Source: Acidobacteriota bacterium (lineage in GTDB: Bacteria; Acidobacteriota; Terriglobia; Terriglobales; Acidobacteriaceae). Taken from it: DNA of 64,000 nt. Shown here piece after piece: positions 26,116 through 34,788 of the stretch. The stretch's first letter is position 1, and each line of letters opens with the position of its first letter. The DNA lies in the NCBI GenBank assembly GCA_003225055.1, contig QIAU01000125.1, forward strand, positions 49,742 to 113,741. The letters are read 5' to 3'. The position numbers and the translations under genes are program-made. Below the pieces are notes generated by a model. It was not told where the DNA came from and made no database searches. It saw only the letters and a list, made by a program, of their open reading frames with translations.

Positions 26116-26854
26116 ACACGAAGTCGATTGTCTTCGACTCTCCCGGTACAACCTTGATCTTCTGCGTCATAGTCCCTAGTTTTTCGTGCCAGGCCTTAAC
26201 GGTGTACTCACCCGGCGGCAGATCACGCAGGTCAAAGCTCCCGTCTTTCCCCGTGACGGCGAAGAACGGATGCTTGAAAACCGCGATGTAGCTGCGCATC
26301 CAGGGATGCACGTTGCATTTCACGGGGATGGCAATCTCCTCGCGCGCGAAGCTTTCTTCAATCGTGCTGCCGCCCGGTTCGGCCTTGTTCCATTCACGAT
26401 TGTTGGCGGGGACGGGGTGAATGTTGTGAATCGTGTTATCACTGTTCACTACTTTGATCTTCTGGTTCGCGCGGACCGCAGCCACGTGGGGCTGATACAC
26501 GCATCCCTTCTGCTCGATCACTGCCGGCGCGCTGGGAACGTCGAAACTCCGGTCGCCCAGGCCGTCGGAAATGAAGACCACAACGTTGCCCAGCGCGCCA
26601 TCATTTCCCACCACAAAATCGTCACTGACTACTGCGCCTGCGTGCGCCTTCGCACAGCTCGGATCGGTGGACATGTTGATGCGAGTGTGCGCGGGGGCGG
26701 CACCTTCAAAACGGACTCTGCCCATCAACGCAGAATTGCCTGATCCCGACGGATTATTGCTGGGGGCCGCGCTGCTGCCCGCACGCGAGTTTTCGAAACT
26801 TGCCACCAGCATGAAGAGAACGGCGATCAACCTGAGAGACAACGCGTGCTTCAT
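26087..26854 (-). CDS. Secreted cupredoxin-like / carboxypeptidase-regulatory-domain protein
   Basis: A 255-residue exported protein. An N-terminal signal (MKHALSLRLIAVLFMLVASF) is followed by a beta domain with GRVRFEGAAP, then a plastocyanin-like region: NTIHNIHPVPAN (His ligand) and CNVHPWM, which is the Cys-x2-His-x2-Met type-1 copper pattern. A carboxypeptidase-regulatory domain follows (FFAVTGKDGSFDLRDLPPGEYTVKAWHEKLG). Start ATG at 26854 with AGGAG 13 bases upstream; an ORF start at 26899 crosses a homopolymer run. It may bind copper in the periplasm. Confidence 0.8.
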   Translation of the reverse strand: MKHALSLRLIAVLFMLVASFENSRAGSSAAPSNNPSGSGNSALMGRVRFEGAAPAHTRINMSTDPSCAKAHAGAVVSDDFVVGNDGALGNVVVFISDGLGDRSFDVPSAPAVIEQKGCVYQPHVAAVRANQKIKVVNSDNTIHNIHPVPANNREWNKAEPGGSTIEESFAREEIAIPVKCNVHPWMRSYIAVFKHPFFAVTGKDGSFDLRDLPPGEYTVKAWHEKLGTMTQKIKVVPGESKTIDFVFKASGRPIS

Positions 26855-26911
26855 AAATGGACATGCTCCTGAGGCGTTTTTTGGGGGGGGCAACTTCATT
26901 CAGAGCTCAAC

Positions 26912-27454
26912 CTAGAAGGGCGACGAAGTCTGCCCCACAGCTTTCAGTTCCTGCTGGTCCGGCTGGGCGTAGTAACCCTGCTGGTAGCCGGAGGAGTAGG
27001 CGCGGCGGTAATACTGCTTGTACTGTTCATTGGCTGCTGCGCTCGTCTGGCCGGCGTTCTTGAATTTCTCGGTTCGTTCAACTTGAAAGGGCTGCGAGAG
27101 GCGGCGGTCTCCCGCTCCATCCACCATTCCATCCGCGTAGCCCGCCAGCTGTGCGACCGTAGGCTGAGGCAACGTCCCGGCCTGAGCCGCGGAGAACTCA
27201 CGGTAACCCTGCTGGTATCCAGCTATGAACAGGGCGCGGTCGGAAAAGGTACTCCAGCGGCCGCTCAACAAGTGGGGTGCTTTGCCGCGCTGAACGTCGA
27301 GCTTGGCCTGGAACAGGCCATCGCGGAAAGCCGCATCCGTGATCTGGCTAACGTTGCTTGCGGCGGTTTTCGGGCCGTGCGCCGAGACTACAATTCCCAC
27401 CGTACTCGCAATGGCCAACGTCAAACCCACCAGCAGCAGCGTTTTTCTTTTCAT
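26912..27454 (-). CDS. Secreted protein with GYQQGY repeats
   Basis: A 180-residue protein with a signal peptide ending VVSAHG. The mature part repeats an aromatic/Gly motif: LFIAGYQQGYREF near the middle and AYSSGYQQGYYAQ near the C-terminus, with YADGMVDGAGDRR between. ATG at 27454 chosen on a perfect GGAGGTGAGGACA site. No family recognised. The gene lies 57 bases upstream of the cupredoxin-like gene on the same strand, so co-transcription is likely. Confidence 0.75.
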   Translation of the reverse strand: MKRKTLLLVGLTLAIASTVGIVVSAHGPKTAASNVSQITDAAFRDGLFQAKLDVQRGKAPHLLSGRWSTFSDRALFIAGYQQGYREFSAAQAGTLPQPTVAQLAGYADGMVDGAGDRRLSQPFQVERTEKFKNAGQTSAAANEQYKQYYRRAYSSGYQQGYYAQPDQQELKAVGQTSSPF

Positions 27455-27968
27455 TGTCCTCACCTCCGTATTGCGAATTCCTGGGCACGCCAAGCCTCCG
27501 GCCGTGGAGCATTCAGTCCTCGATCCACGTAGACACACGTAGAGTGAGTGCAATGGCTTCTAATTGCATGCGCACACACCGGCCGAGGCGGGGAAGGGGG
27601 TGCTAACCTGGGCAAAATCGGGGTAAGTAGGAAGGATTACCCGGCCTAAGACCGAGGTCCCCCGTACTCCCCCTTCTCTGATTTCCTTGCTATGGCCGCT
27701 AAGATCTGTGGCTCCGGGTTCGACCGGAGTCCCTGTCTATCGCTGTACCCTGGGAGCAAGGCGGCCGCAGCATCAGACAGCTTTGGTCATGAAGTGGCGC
27801 GATTAACTCCACCTTCATTGCGACCGCCGTCGATTCTGGGCCGGATGCGGCTTTTCATCGTTGCGCAGGCGCAAGCACGGTGTAAATTGACTGTAAAGTT
27901 ATTGTTAGAAACGCGCCGCAACCAGCGAGAGTCTGCAGTTTCTTTCCCACTTATGCTGAGGCATTTTC
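27455..27968. other. 500-base intergenic region
   Basis: No credible gene. Two short stems are visible on the plus strand: GGGTAA/TTACCC near 27620-27645 and CTCCGG/CCGGAG near 27712-27730. It should contain the promoter of the gene at 26912-27454. Confidence 0.5.
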
Positions 27969-29111
27969 CTACTTCGGTTTGGAGGGACTCGCGGTGCTGA
28001 CCTTTACCGCCGAATCATCGGGCTTCTTGGTGTCAACCTGAATGGTAGGACTGCCGGACATCCTGCCAGTGTCGATCCATACCGTGCCGAGATTTCCATT
28101 GGCGTCCAGTGACTGAACCGTTCGGGTCCGCTCCTGGGCGCCGCTGAGGGTCGGTCGGACAATGTCGATGGTCTTCTGCGTCAGTTTCGGACTCTGCGCC
28201 GGGGACGCAGGATTGCGCTGCTCTACCTCCTGTACGGTGGATTCTCCGCCGCCAGGGCGCGTCTGGTGAGTCGTGGTAACTCGCTGGTTCAATTGCAGAC
28301 TGCCATCGCCAACTCCTCCCGGAACCTCGGTGGAGTAACTCTCGACGGTCTGTCGCTTATCTCCTCGATTGTCTTCCGACTCTTTTGTCACCGTTCGTTC
28401 CGCGACCGCGAATTTACCGTCAGAGCCCGGCCTGAGAACATTCTCTTCCTTAGTCTGCTCTCTGCCGTTATCTTTAATCACTCCTTCTCTAATCTCGCTG
28501 AGCTGCCAATTACCGTTGCTGTCCGGCAGGAGGGTCGATTTTCTATACTGCACCGTGTCTTTGTTTCGCGTGCGATGTTCTTCCATCTTCAGGCTAGGTG
28601 CGACCCCGCCATTGATGTCAGGACTTAGAATGGTGGTGGTGATTTCCTCGGAACCAGAACCGGTCGGCCGCGTATTCTCGATTTCGCGCCTGATCACCTG
28701 CAACTGACCGTTGACATCGGGGTTCGAAGTCGTGCGGACCGCCTTCTGTTCGCCACCCGGCAGAGTACGCGTCTCTTCTTCAGTCACTTGCGTGAGCTTC
28801 TTCCCACCATCGGGATCCCGCCCGAATGCGCGCTCGATCGTTCGCGTCGTGGTTGCATTCACCCGAACCGTTTCCTTTTCCGTATCGAGATAGGGAACGT
28901 AGCTGCCGTCCGGCCCGCGCCGTTCGACCGATTGCTGGTCCACGGTACGACCGTTGTTTTCCTTATGGACTGTGGTGGTACGGGTTTGATTCCAGTTCCC
29001 GGAAGCGCCCTGTTGCTGGTCGGCGCTTGTCCAGGATTTCTGATCCGTCTGCGCATGACAGAAAGGGGGCAACAGGAGCAGCCCTGAGAGGAACAGAGTT
29101 CGCGTTCGCAT
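27969..29111 (-). CDS. Secreted tandem-repeat protein
   Basis: A 380-residue protein with a signal peptide ending CHAQ. The mature chain is a series of repeats of about 40-50 residues, each containing a turn such as PDVNGQL, PDINGGV, PDSNGNW, PGSDGKF or LDANGNL, followed by a charged strand-like segment rich in Thr, Glu and Arg (IRREIENTRP, LSEIREGVIK, VAERTVTKES). It is almost free of aromatic residues and Cys. The pattern suggests an extended beta-solenoid or fibrous surface protein. I do not recognise the family. Confidence 0.8.
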   Translation of the reverse strand: MRTRTLFLSGLLLLPPFCHAQTDQKSWTSADQQQGASGNWNQTRTTTVHKENNGRTVDQQSVERRGPDGSYVPYLDTEKETVRVNATTTRTIERAFGRDPDGGKKLTQVTEEETRTLPGGEQKAVRTTSNPDVNGQLQVIRREIENTRPTGSGSEEITTTILSPDINGGVAPSLKMEEHRTRNKDTVQYRKSTLLPDSNGNWQLSEIREGVIKDNGREQTKEENVLRPGSDGKFAVAERTVTKESEDNRGDKRQTVESYSTEVPGGVGDGSLQLNQRVTTTHQTRPGGGESTVQEVEQRNPASPAQSPKLTQKTIDIVRPTLSGAQERTRTVQSLDANGNLGTVWIDTGRMSGSPTIQVDTKKPDDSAVKVSTASPSKPK

Positions 29112-29193
29112 ATACGCTAATTCAGCTAACCACTTTGTAATTGTCCGACCAGCAAGCCTGGTTGTCCAGCGCCAGTCTTTTCATTCTGAAAAA

Positions 29194-29216
29194 GGGGCCC
29201 GATTTTCCAGGCCCCC
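29194..29216 (-). terminator. Intrinsic terminator of the 29238 gene
   Basis: On the minus strand a GGGGCC/GGCCCC stem with a short AT-rich loop (TGGAAAATC) is followed by TTTTTC. It lies 22 bases beyond the stop codon. Confidence 0.75.
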
Positions 29217-29237
29217 TACGTTAATCCTGCGCACCCG

Positions 29238-30728
29238 CTACTGTGGTTGCTGCGGCGGAGGAGTCGTGCTGGACTGCGGTGTCAGGCAAGGGTTCGTCGC
29301 CGTACCGGAGGCCGTCGTGCTGCCTGGAGTCGCAGTCGCCGAAGGCGCGGTTGTGGTACCCGGCATAGCCTGACCACTGGTAGACGGGCTCGGCGCAGTG
29401 GTTCCCGGAGTAGTGGTACAGGGAGAAGTACCCGTGGTTGTGCTCGGCGTGGTTCCCGGCGCTGGCGTACCGCTTGATGGCCGCGACGAACTTCCCGTCG
29501 CGCTTGAGGTCGTACTTGACTCCGGCGTCGCTGTGCTAGAAGGCGCGGTGCTGGGAGTCGTGGCGCTCGGAGAAGCCGTGCCCGGCGCGGTTGTACCTGG
29601 CGTTGTGGTTGTGGTCGTGGTTGAATTCGTGGTGCTGGTGCTGGGTGGCATCGTGCTCGAGTTAGTGCTGGGCGTTGCCGTTTGTGCAGACGGAGTTGCG
29701 GTCTGGGTGCCGGTTTCGGGCATCGGAGTTGTGCTCTTGCCCGTCTGTCCCGTCGAGCTTGTATTCGAGCCGGTGCTGGTGCCCGTCTGCTGCGGTTCCA
29801 GGTTGGCGGCCATCAGACCTGCGCTCGCGTAATGATTGCCTAATGAAGCAGAGGGCGTGACGCCTTGGGCGGCGCAATGATCTGCTAGCTTGGTCACATC
29901 GGTGACTTGAAACACCTGGGCGGCTCGATTGCCGCTTTGACTCGTGCCGCTGGTATTCCCGCTGGTCGCGGTGCTGGAATTTCCGGTCCCCGAAACGCTG
30001 CCCGCGCTGTTATTCGGATTGGTGCTGCTTACCCCTGACTGGCTGCTGGAAGAGGCCTCAGGCGAGGGATTTGCACCCGTGCCGGACCCGTCGGGGGAGG
30101 TTCCAACCATTCCGCTCGCCGGCTGTCCCGTCACCTGGATTTCTTCGCCCACATGGGTCCGAAGCTTGTCGTTGGCCCCTACAAGGTTGTAGCTGACTCC
30201 GCTTTGGCTATCGGTGAGCAGGTAGGTTCCCGTCATCGGCGAGCCACTCAGGCAGCCCTTGATCGTATTTCCGCCAGCCATGCTGCCCGCCGGCGTGCCA
30301 GTCGCACTCGGAGTAGATCCGCTCAAGGACGTGCCAGTCGCGCTCTGACCCTGAGTTTCGCTGCTAGGAGAACTGCGGTCGGGGCTTTGGGTCGTAGTCG
30401 TCGTGCTCTGAGTGGAAGTCGTGCTTGGCGACGCGCCGGCATTCGCGCCGCTTGGCGAGACTCCAGAAGATGGGGTCGTCTGTCCTGCGCTCGGGCTGGT
30501 CTGGCTCGTGCTGCTGGGATATGGACTCTGCGTCGGAGAGCTGCTCTGAGCTGGAGATGTACTCTGGGTCGGGGCAGTACTCGGGGTTGAAGGAGACGTC
30601 TGAGTCGTCTGATTGGTTTGACTTGTGCTGCTACTCTGTTCTGTGCTGCTGGGAGATATGCTCTGGGCCGTTACCCAGGTGCCGCACAAGAGCAACGCAG
30701 ACAACATAGTTGTTGTCTTTGCTCGCAT
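29238..30728 (-). CDS. Mucin-like Ser/Thr/Pro-rich secreted protein
   Basis: A 496-residue exported protein with a signal peptide ending TWVTAQS and a GGAGGCTTTCCT ribosome site. Two low-complexity Ser/Thr/Gln/Pro stretches (residues ~25-150 and ~320-496) flank an ordered part: NTIKGCLSGSPMTGTYLLTD and VGEEIQVTGQP (~155-205), then QVFQVTDVTKLADHC (~270-285). The C-terminus is a run of TTTPGTTAP-like units. The ordered part resembles small acidobacterial secreted domains. A heavily O-glycosylatable or wall-spanning stalk is a plausible inference. Confidence 0.75.
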   Translation of the reverse strand: MRAKTTTMLSALLLCGTWVTAQSISPSSTEQSSSTSQTNQTTQTSPSTPSTAPTQSTSPAQSSSPTQSPYPSSTSQTSPSAGQTTPSSGVSPSGANAGASPSTTSTQSTTTTTQSPDRSSPSSETQGQSATGTSLSGSTPSATGTPAGSMAGGNTIKGCLSGSPMTGTYLLTDSQSGVSYNLVGANDKLRTHVGEEIQVTGQPASGMVGTSPDGSGTGANPSPEASSSSQSGVSSTNPNNSAGSVSGTGNSSTATSGNTSGTSQSGNRAAQVFQVTDVTKLADHCAAQGVTPSASLGNHYASAGLMAANLEPQQTGTSTGSNTSSTGQTGKSTTPMPETGTQTATPSAQTATPSTNSSTMPPSTSTTNSTTTTTTTPGTTAPGTASPSATTPSTAPSSTATPESSTTSSATGSSSRPSSGTPAPGTTPSTTTGTSPCTTTPGTTAPSPSTSGQAMPGTTTAPSATATPGSTTASGTATNPCLTPQSSTTPPPQQPQ

Positions 30729-30922
30729 AGGAAAGCCTCCATAATGGTTTCCAAAATTAGGTTTCCAATTTCAAGTGTGAAGGCTCTTCAGGGTGCTCGG
30801 TATCCAGTAGACCCTTTAATTTGAGGTCGGCATTCCCGTAGTCTTAGGGGCGCAATCGCCTGATTTGCCGGCACTTCAGAGCGAAGGCCGGGCGACCGAG
30901 GCGCCGGTCCAGGTGGAAGCCC

Positions 30923-31660
30923 TTGAATCATGGTTCCCGGAAAGTCGGTCTGGCACGTGCAATTTCCAAGCTGGGGTACTGCTCGCGATCCCGCGCGGCC
31001 GAGTTGATTCGCGCCGGATGCGTGACCCTGAACGGTGCCGCTCGTCGAAATCCAGAGACCCCGGTGAACCTCAACAAAGACCGAATCGAGGTCAATGGCA
31101 AGAGGATTACGGCAGCGACAAAACTCTATTTCGTCTTGAACAAGCCCCCCGGGGTCGTCACAACGGCCTCCGACGAGAAAGGGCGCAAGACGGTCTACGA
31201 GAGCCTGAGAGAAAAGGCGTCCTGGGTTGCGCCCGTCGGCCGTCTCGACAAGGCGAGCGAAGGCCTGCTGTTGATGACCAACGATTCGGAGTGGGCGGCG
31301 CGAATTCTCGCGCCGCAAACCCATTTAGACAAGACCTATCACGTGCGGATTGGCGCTCCTGTCGACGAGAAAATTCTCAATTCTTTACTTGAGGGCATCA
31401 AAACGGACGAGGGCGAGATCCTCCGAGCCAAGGAGGCGGGCATCGTGCGCGGCGGCGAGCATCGCACCTGGGTTGAAGTCGTTCTGGACGAGGGCAAGAA
31501 CCGGCAAATCCGGCGCATGTTCGAGCAGCTCGGAATCGAAGTGTTGCGTTTGGTTCGAATCGCTATCGGGCCACTTACCTTGGGAGATCTTGCCAAAGGT
31601 AGTTCCAGGCTTCTCACTGCGGCGGAAAAGAAAGCTCTAGACGACGCCATGCAACTCTAA
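30923..31660 (+). CDS. RsuA/RluB-type pseudouridine synthase
   Basis: A 245-residue enzyme modifying rRNA. It has an S4 domain at residues 8-60 (LARAISKLGYCSRSRAAELIRAG) and a catalytic motif GRLDKASEGLLLMTND near residue 107 with its catalytic Asp, then KTYHVRI and EGKNRQIRRMFEQLG. The short length and RRMF motif place it in the RsuA/RluB/RluE branch. Monocistronic on the plus strand. Confidence 0.92.
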   Translation: MNHGSRKVGLARAISKLGYCSRSRAAELIRAGCVTLNGAARRNPETPVNLNKDRIEVNGKRITAATKLYFVLNKPPGVVTTASDEKGRKTVYESLREKASWVAPVGRLDKASEGLLLMTNDSEWAARILAPQTHLDKTYHVRIGAPVDEKILNSLLEGIKTDEGEILRAKEAGIVRGGEHRTWVEVVLDEGKNRQIRRMFEQLGIEVLRLVRIAIGPLTLGDLAKGSSRLLTAAEKKALDDAMQL

Positions 31661-31715
31661 ATTTTTTGTCACCTCGTAATCGCAGCATCGCTGGGTCGAA
31701 CTTGCTTACTCGGAC

Positions 31716-32093
31716 TTACGCCTTTGTCATGGGAAATCCCTTTTCCCGCCAGCCGCGGACGCCGCCGTCCATGGAAACCACATTCTTGTAGCCCATTTTT
31801 TGCAGATTGTCGGCGGCCAGGGCCGAACGGAATCCCCCGCCACAATAGAGAACCATGAGCATATTCAGATCGGGGACGCGCTCTTCGATATCGCGTTCGA
31901 TGATCCCTTTTCCCAGGTGAACGGCGCCGGGTAGATGGTCTTTCGCGTATTCACTTTCTTCGCGCACGTCGATGAGTATGAACTTCTCGCCGCGATCAAG
32001 CCTGGCTTTAACATCATCAATATTCGTTTCTCGCACGCGTTTTTTGGCATCCTCGACAATTTTCAGGAATCGAGGGGAATGCTGGTCGGCCAT
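31716..32093 (-). CDS. Rhodanese-like sulfurtransferase domain protein
   Basis: A 125-residue single-domain rhodanese. FILIDVREESEYAKDHLPGAVHLGKG is the N-terminal signature; the active-site loop is YCGGGFRSA with its catalytic Cys, and the C-terminus VVSMDGGVRGWREKG is typical. The start ATG at 32093 follows GAGGAG. The frame remains open upstream only because it runs into a decayed Fic gene (32131-32652). Confidence 0.9.
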   Translation of the reverse strand: MADQHSPRFLKIVEDAKKRVRETNIDDVKARLDRGEKFILIDVREESEYAKDHLPGAVHLGKGIIERDIEERVPDLNMLMVLYCGGGFRSALAADNLQKMGYKNVVSMDGGVRGWREKGFPMTKA

Positions 32094-32130
32094 GGCGGAC
32101 TCCTCGGGGCGGAGAATCGATGCCATTATT

Positions 32131-32652
32131 CTAGCCTCTGAGTGTGCATGCCCAACCATCATGAGCGAGCCAACTTGAGAAGCAGCTGAGTGTCCCCATA
32201 TCCGCCGCTCTGATCGCTTCCAGATATCTCGTGCGTGCTTCGCCGTCTTTGACGGGATTGGCGGAACCCCAAGAAAAGATTGGGGATGGTTAAGCTTCAT
32301 TACGAGCGCGTCCGCAATGAGGCGTGCGCGCCTGCCATTGCGGTTCGGAAATGGATGAAAGATGAAGGATGAAATAAGTACAAGTCGATGGTGAAACCGA
32401 ACCGCTATTTCATCGTCTGTGTGTGCTGTTCTCAATCTAGCGGACGTCGCCGAACAGGGCTACGAGCCTCTCTCGAATTTCATGAACGGGAACACCGTTG
32501 TTTTTTCCCGTAACCGATAGTCCCCGCCCACTTCCAGGTTTCGTCGAACATCTTCCCGTGCCGCTTTCGTACGTATTGGTCAGAGGCCACAGCGAGCGGG
32601 CTGGTGCGTTCCGTCACCCATTCCCGCGAACAGTATGTTCTCCCGCTCTCAT
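32131..32652 (-). pseudogene. Decayed mobile mystery protein B (Fic family)
   Basis: At least three frames must be joined to recover the family. RKRHGKMFDETWKWAGT is in one frame. NGVPVHEIRERLVALFGDVR follows a shift in an A6 run. TDDEIAVRFHHRLV and HPFPNRNGRRARLIADAL (the Fic motif HPFxxGNGR, with Gly replaced by Arg) lie in a third, and the C-terminal FSWGSANPVKDGEARTRYLE in a fourth. The ATG at 32652 still has a perfect AGGAGG site. The gene is paired with the protein A remnant just upstream, as in intact modules. Inactive. Confidence 0.88.
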
Positions 32653-32667
32653 TGATTTAGTTCCTCC

Positions 32668-32863
32668 TTAGGTTTGCGAGATTGGGAACTGTCCTTGCCG
32701 GTTGTTGCCGGTGTCGCCACTGCCGGAGGGTGATCCCGGTGGCGCCTCACGGATCGCACGGAGCCAATCCTTCGGCGGACGCGGCGAGTCCTTTGTCCCA
32801 AGCCAAGGGCGGCCAGGCTCCTTCGAGTTGCTTAATTCGTAAGTTCTTGAATTCAGGACGCAT
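32668..32863 (-). pseudogene. Decayed mobile mystery protein A (HTH)
   Basis: The N-terminus MRPEFKNLRIKQLEGAWPPLA (start 32863) and, one frame over, SPRPPKDWLRAIREA match the hallmark start of mobile mystery protein A. The following XRE-type helix-turn-helix is deleted and replaced by out-of-frame sequence ending at a TAA at 32668. Normally this protein regulates its Fic partner encoded directly downstream. Confidence 0.82.
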
Positions 32864-32951
32864 GTCACGCTCTTGTCGCCTGAATTAACTGAATTAACCT
32901 ATAGGTGAATCGGCAGCAGGAAGAATTAAGCTATAAGTTAACAATCACTTC

Positions 32952-33821
32952 TTAAGAATGTCGTCGATGGCAGGCGCTGCTGAGCCCTGGCCGGCAGCGC
33001 GACTGAAAGATGTGCGTGCCTACCAGGTATCCGATGAGACTTCCAACTACAACATCAGATGGATAGTGCAAGCGGCCCGTGTAGCGGGTTGCGGAAACAG
33101 TAGCAGCGGTGCCGTACGCGAGCCACTCGACCCAAGGTCGGGCAGATTCATGCGCTGCGACGCTGGCCAGGGTCCAGGTGAACAGCGCATGTCCCGAGGG
33201 GAACGAACTGTTTAAACCATTGTGCGTCCAAAAACGCCCGTTGCCAGTTCCTTCGGCCGGACGCTCGCGGCCAAATATAAATTGAGTCAGGGTGTAGACG
33301 GTCGCGGTATTGGCGAGTGACTCCAGCGCTAATTCGCCGGTTTCTTTGGCATGTTCGTCGTCCGTCTTCATGCCATGAATCCAAAGTCCTCCCAGGGTGC
33401 CGGCCGTGCCGATCAGGCCTGCGCTGGAGAGATTGCGGCTCCGATCAAGATGGGTCGTCGGGAGCGCCCGGCTGGCCTGCCGGTCCGTGGCGATCAGTCC
33501 CGCCGTGCCGGCCAGAACCAAAGTGTCCCATTTAAGATTGCGAAGCCCGAAGGGAGCGGAGTAGATGTCGGCCTGGTCCTTGCCAAAGCGTTTAACGGCA
33601 CCCGCCAGTTTTGCGCTGGCAGTGCCCGGCTGAGCCGAAGAGGGCGCGCCGACAGAACCGGTTGGCATTGGGAAAGAAGTAGAAGGTCCCCGAAACACCG
33701 CAGATACAGCGCCAGGCATGGCTGGGAGGATCGTCACGGATTGGTTTTGGGAAAAAGCATTAGTGCACAAGACGGGGACCAAAAGGCTCAGAACTAAACC
33801 ACGCAGCTCCTGGGAATTCAC
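32952..33821 (-). CDS. PAP2-family phosphatase, exported
   Basis: A 289-residue protein with a signal peptide ending TNAFSQ. The PAP2 motifs are complete: FGRERP (K/R-x6-RP type) near residue 190, SSFPSGH near 210 with the catalytic His, and ATRYTGRLHYPSD near 250 with the nucleophilic His. The family dephosphorylates lipid phosphates such as phosphatidate or undecaprenyl diphosphate. Weak hydrophobic segments suggest a periplasmic or peripherally bound enzyme. Confidence 0.88.
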   Translation of the reverse strand: MNSQELRGLVLSLLVPVLCTNAFSQNQSVTILPAMPGAVSAVFRGPSTSFPMPTGSVGAPSSAQPGTASAKLAGAVKRFGKDQADIYSAPFGLRNLKWDTLVLAGTAGLIATDRQASRALPTTHLDRSRNLSSAGLIGTAGTLGGLWIHGMKTDDEHAKETGELALESLANTATVYTLTQFIFGRERPAEGTGNGRFWTHNGLNSSFPSGHALFTWTLASVAAHESARPWVEWLAYGTAATVSATRYTGRLHYPSDVVVGSLIGYLVGTHIFQSRCRPGLSSACHRRHS

Positions 33822-33988
33822 TTTCTCTCCAGCAGTTTCTTAGACATCGACGGCATGTCTAAGATGCGTTTTGTGACCTGCGGGACGGAATTTGTCTAGT
33901 CATGCAGCGGGACCAGCCGCCCCGCAACGATGCTGCAAATCAGTGCCTTCGGCGATAGACTGCGTTTAGCGGCGCGTCGGAGGTGCAG

Positions 33989-34684
33989 ATGGGCTCGTCT
34001 CCCTATGGTTTCGAGATCACCCAGAACTGCCTGATCTGCAAGCTGCGGGAAGCTGGTTTCTTCTGCGATCTGCCCAAACCTCGACTGCAGGATAGGTTAG
34101 GTAGCGAATCAAGTACGCCAGAGGTCACCCACAGGGCGCTGTATTGTTTGTGGAAGGGCAGCCCCCGCGCGGCTTCTACCTCGTTTGCTCGGGCCGGGTC
34201 AAGTTGTCCACCACCTCACCACCTCACGCGACGGCAAGACCCTGATCCCGCCCATTGCCCAGGCGGCAAAGTCCTGGGGCTCGACGCCACGGTTCCGGTA
34301 AACTCTACGAACTCACGGCGGAGACACTCCAGCCGTGTCCTTGATTTTATTAAGCGCGAGGACTTCCTGTGCTTCCTGCAAAACCACGGCGAAGAGCTGC
34401 CAGAACGCTTACGAGATGATCGGTTCGCTGGGCCTGTTTCATTAGCATGGGAAAGGCTTGCTCGCTGGCTGCTGGCGTGGTCTTCCGATGGCGAGCCCAC
34501 CAAGGACGCAATACGCATTAAAGTCTCCCTTACTCATGAGGAAATGGCGCAATTGATCGGCACCTCGCGCCAAACCGTGACCCGCGTTTTAGGTGAGTTC
34601 CGCGATAAACAACTGGCACAGCTGCGCTGTTCAACCCTTCTTATTAAGAATCGGGCGGGCCTGGAAAAGCCAGCCCCCGCCTAG
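33989..34684 (+). pseudogene. Frameshifted Crp/Fnr-family regulator
   Basis: The frame is open over 230 codons, but only the two ends read as Crp/Fnr: NCLICKLREAGFFCDLP at the start and LTHEEMAQLIGTSRQTVTRVL (HTH) at the end. The cyclic-nucleotide fold is in other frames: VLFVEGQPPRGFYLVCSGRV from 34141 (+1), SRDGKTLI from 34224 after an 8-base tandem duplication of CACCACCT, then single-base losses near 34265, 34290 and 34340 restore the original frame. It is most likely an inactive protein. A GGAGGTGCAG site precedes the ATG at 33989. Confidence 0.85.
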
Positions 34685-34788
34685 TTTTACCCAAGCTTAC
34701 TTTCCAGAAAACTCCCGTGCCCTCAGTAAGATCGCCGGATTACCGGGGTTACTTTACCCTCCACTTGGCGCAGCATAAGCTCGGTTGC

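Noticed and set aside
28266..28707. Plus-strand ORFs of over 100 codons inside the repeat protein gene
   Set aside because: Shadow frames of the 27969-29111 gene; no ribosome site or recognisable motif.
31716..32435. Long rhodanese ORF with a Fic-like N-terminus (apparent fusion)
   Set aside because: The rhodanese has its own ATG with a GAGGAG site at 32093; the upstream part belongs to the decayed Fic gene read through by chance.
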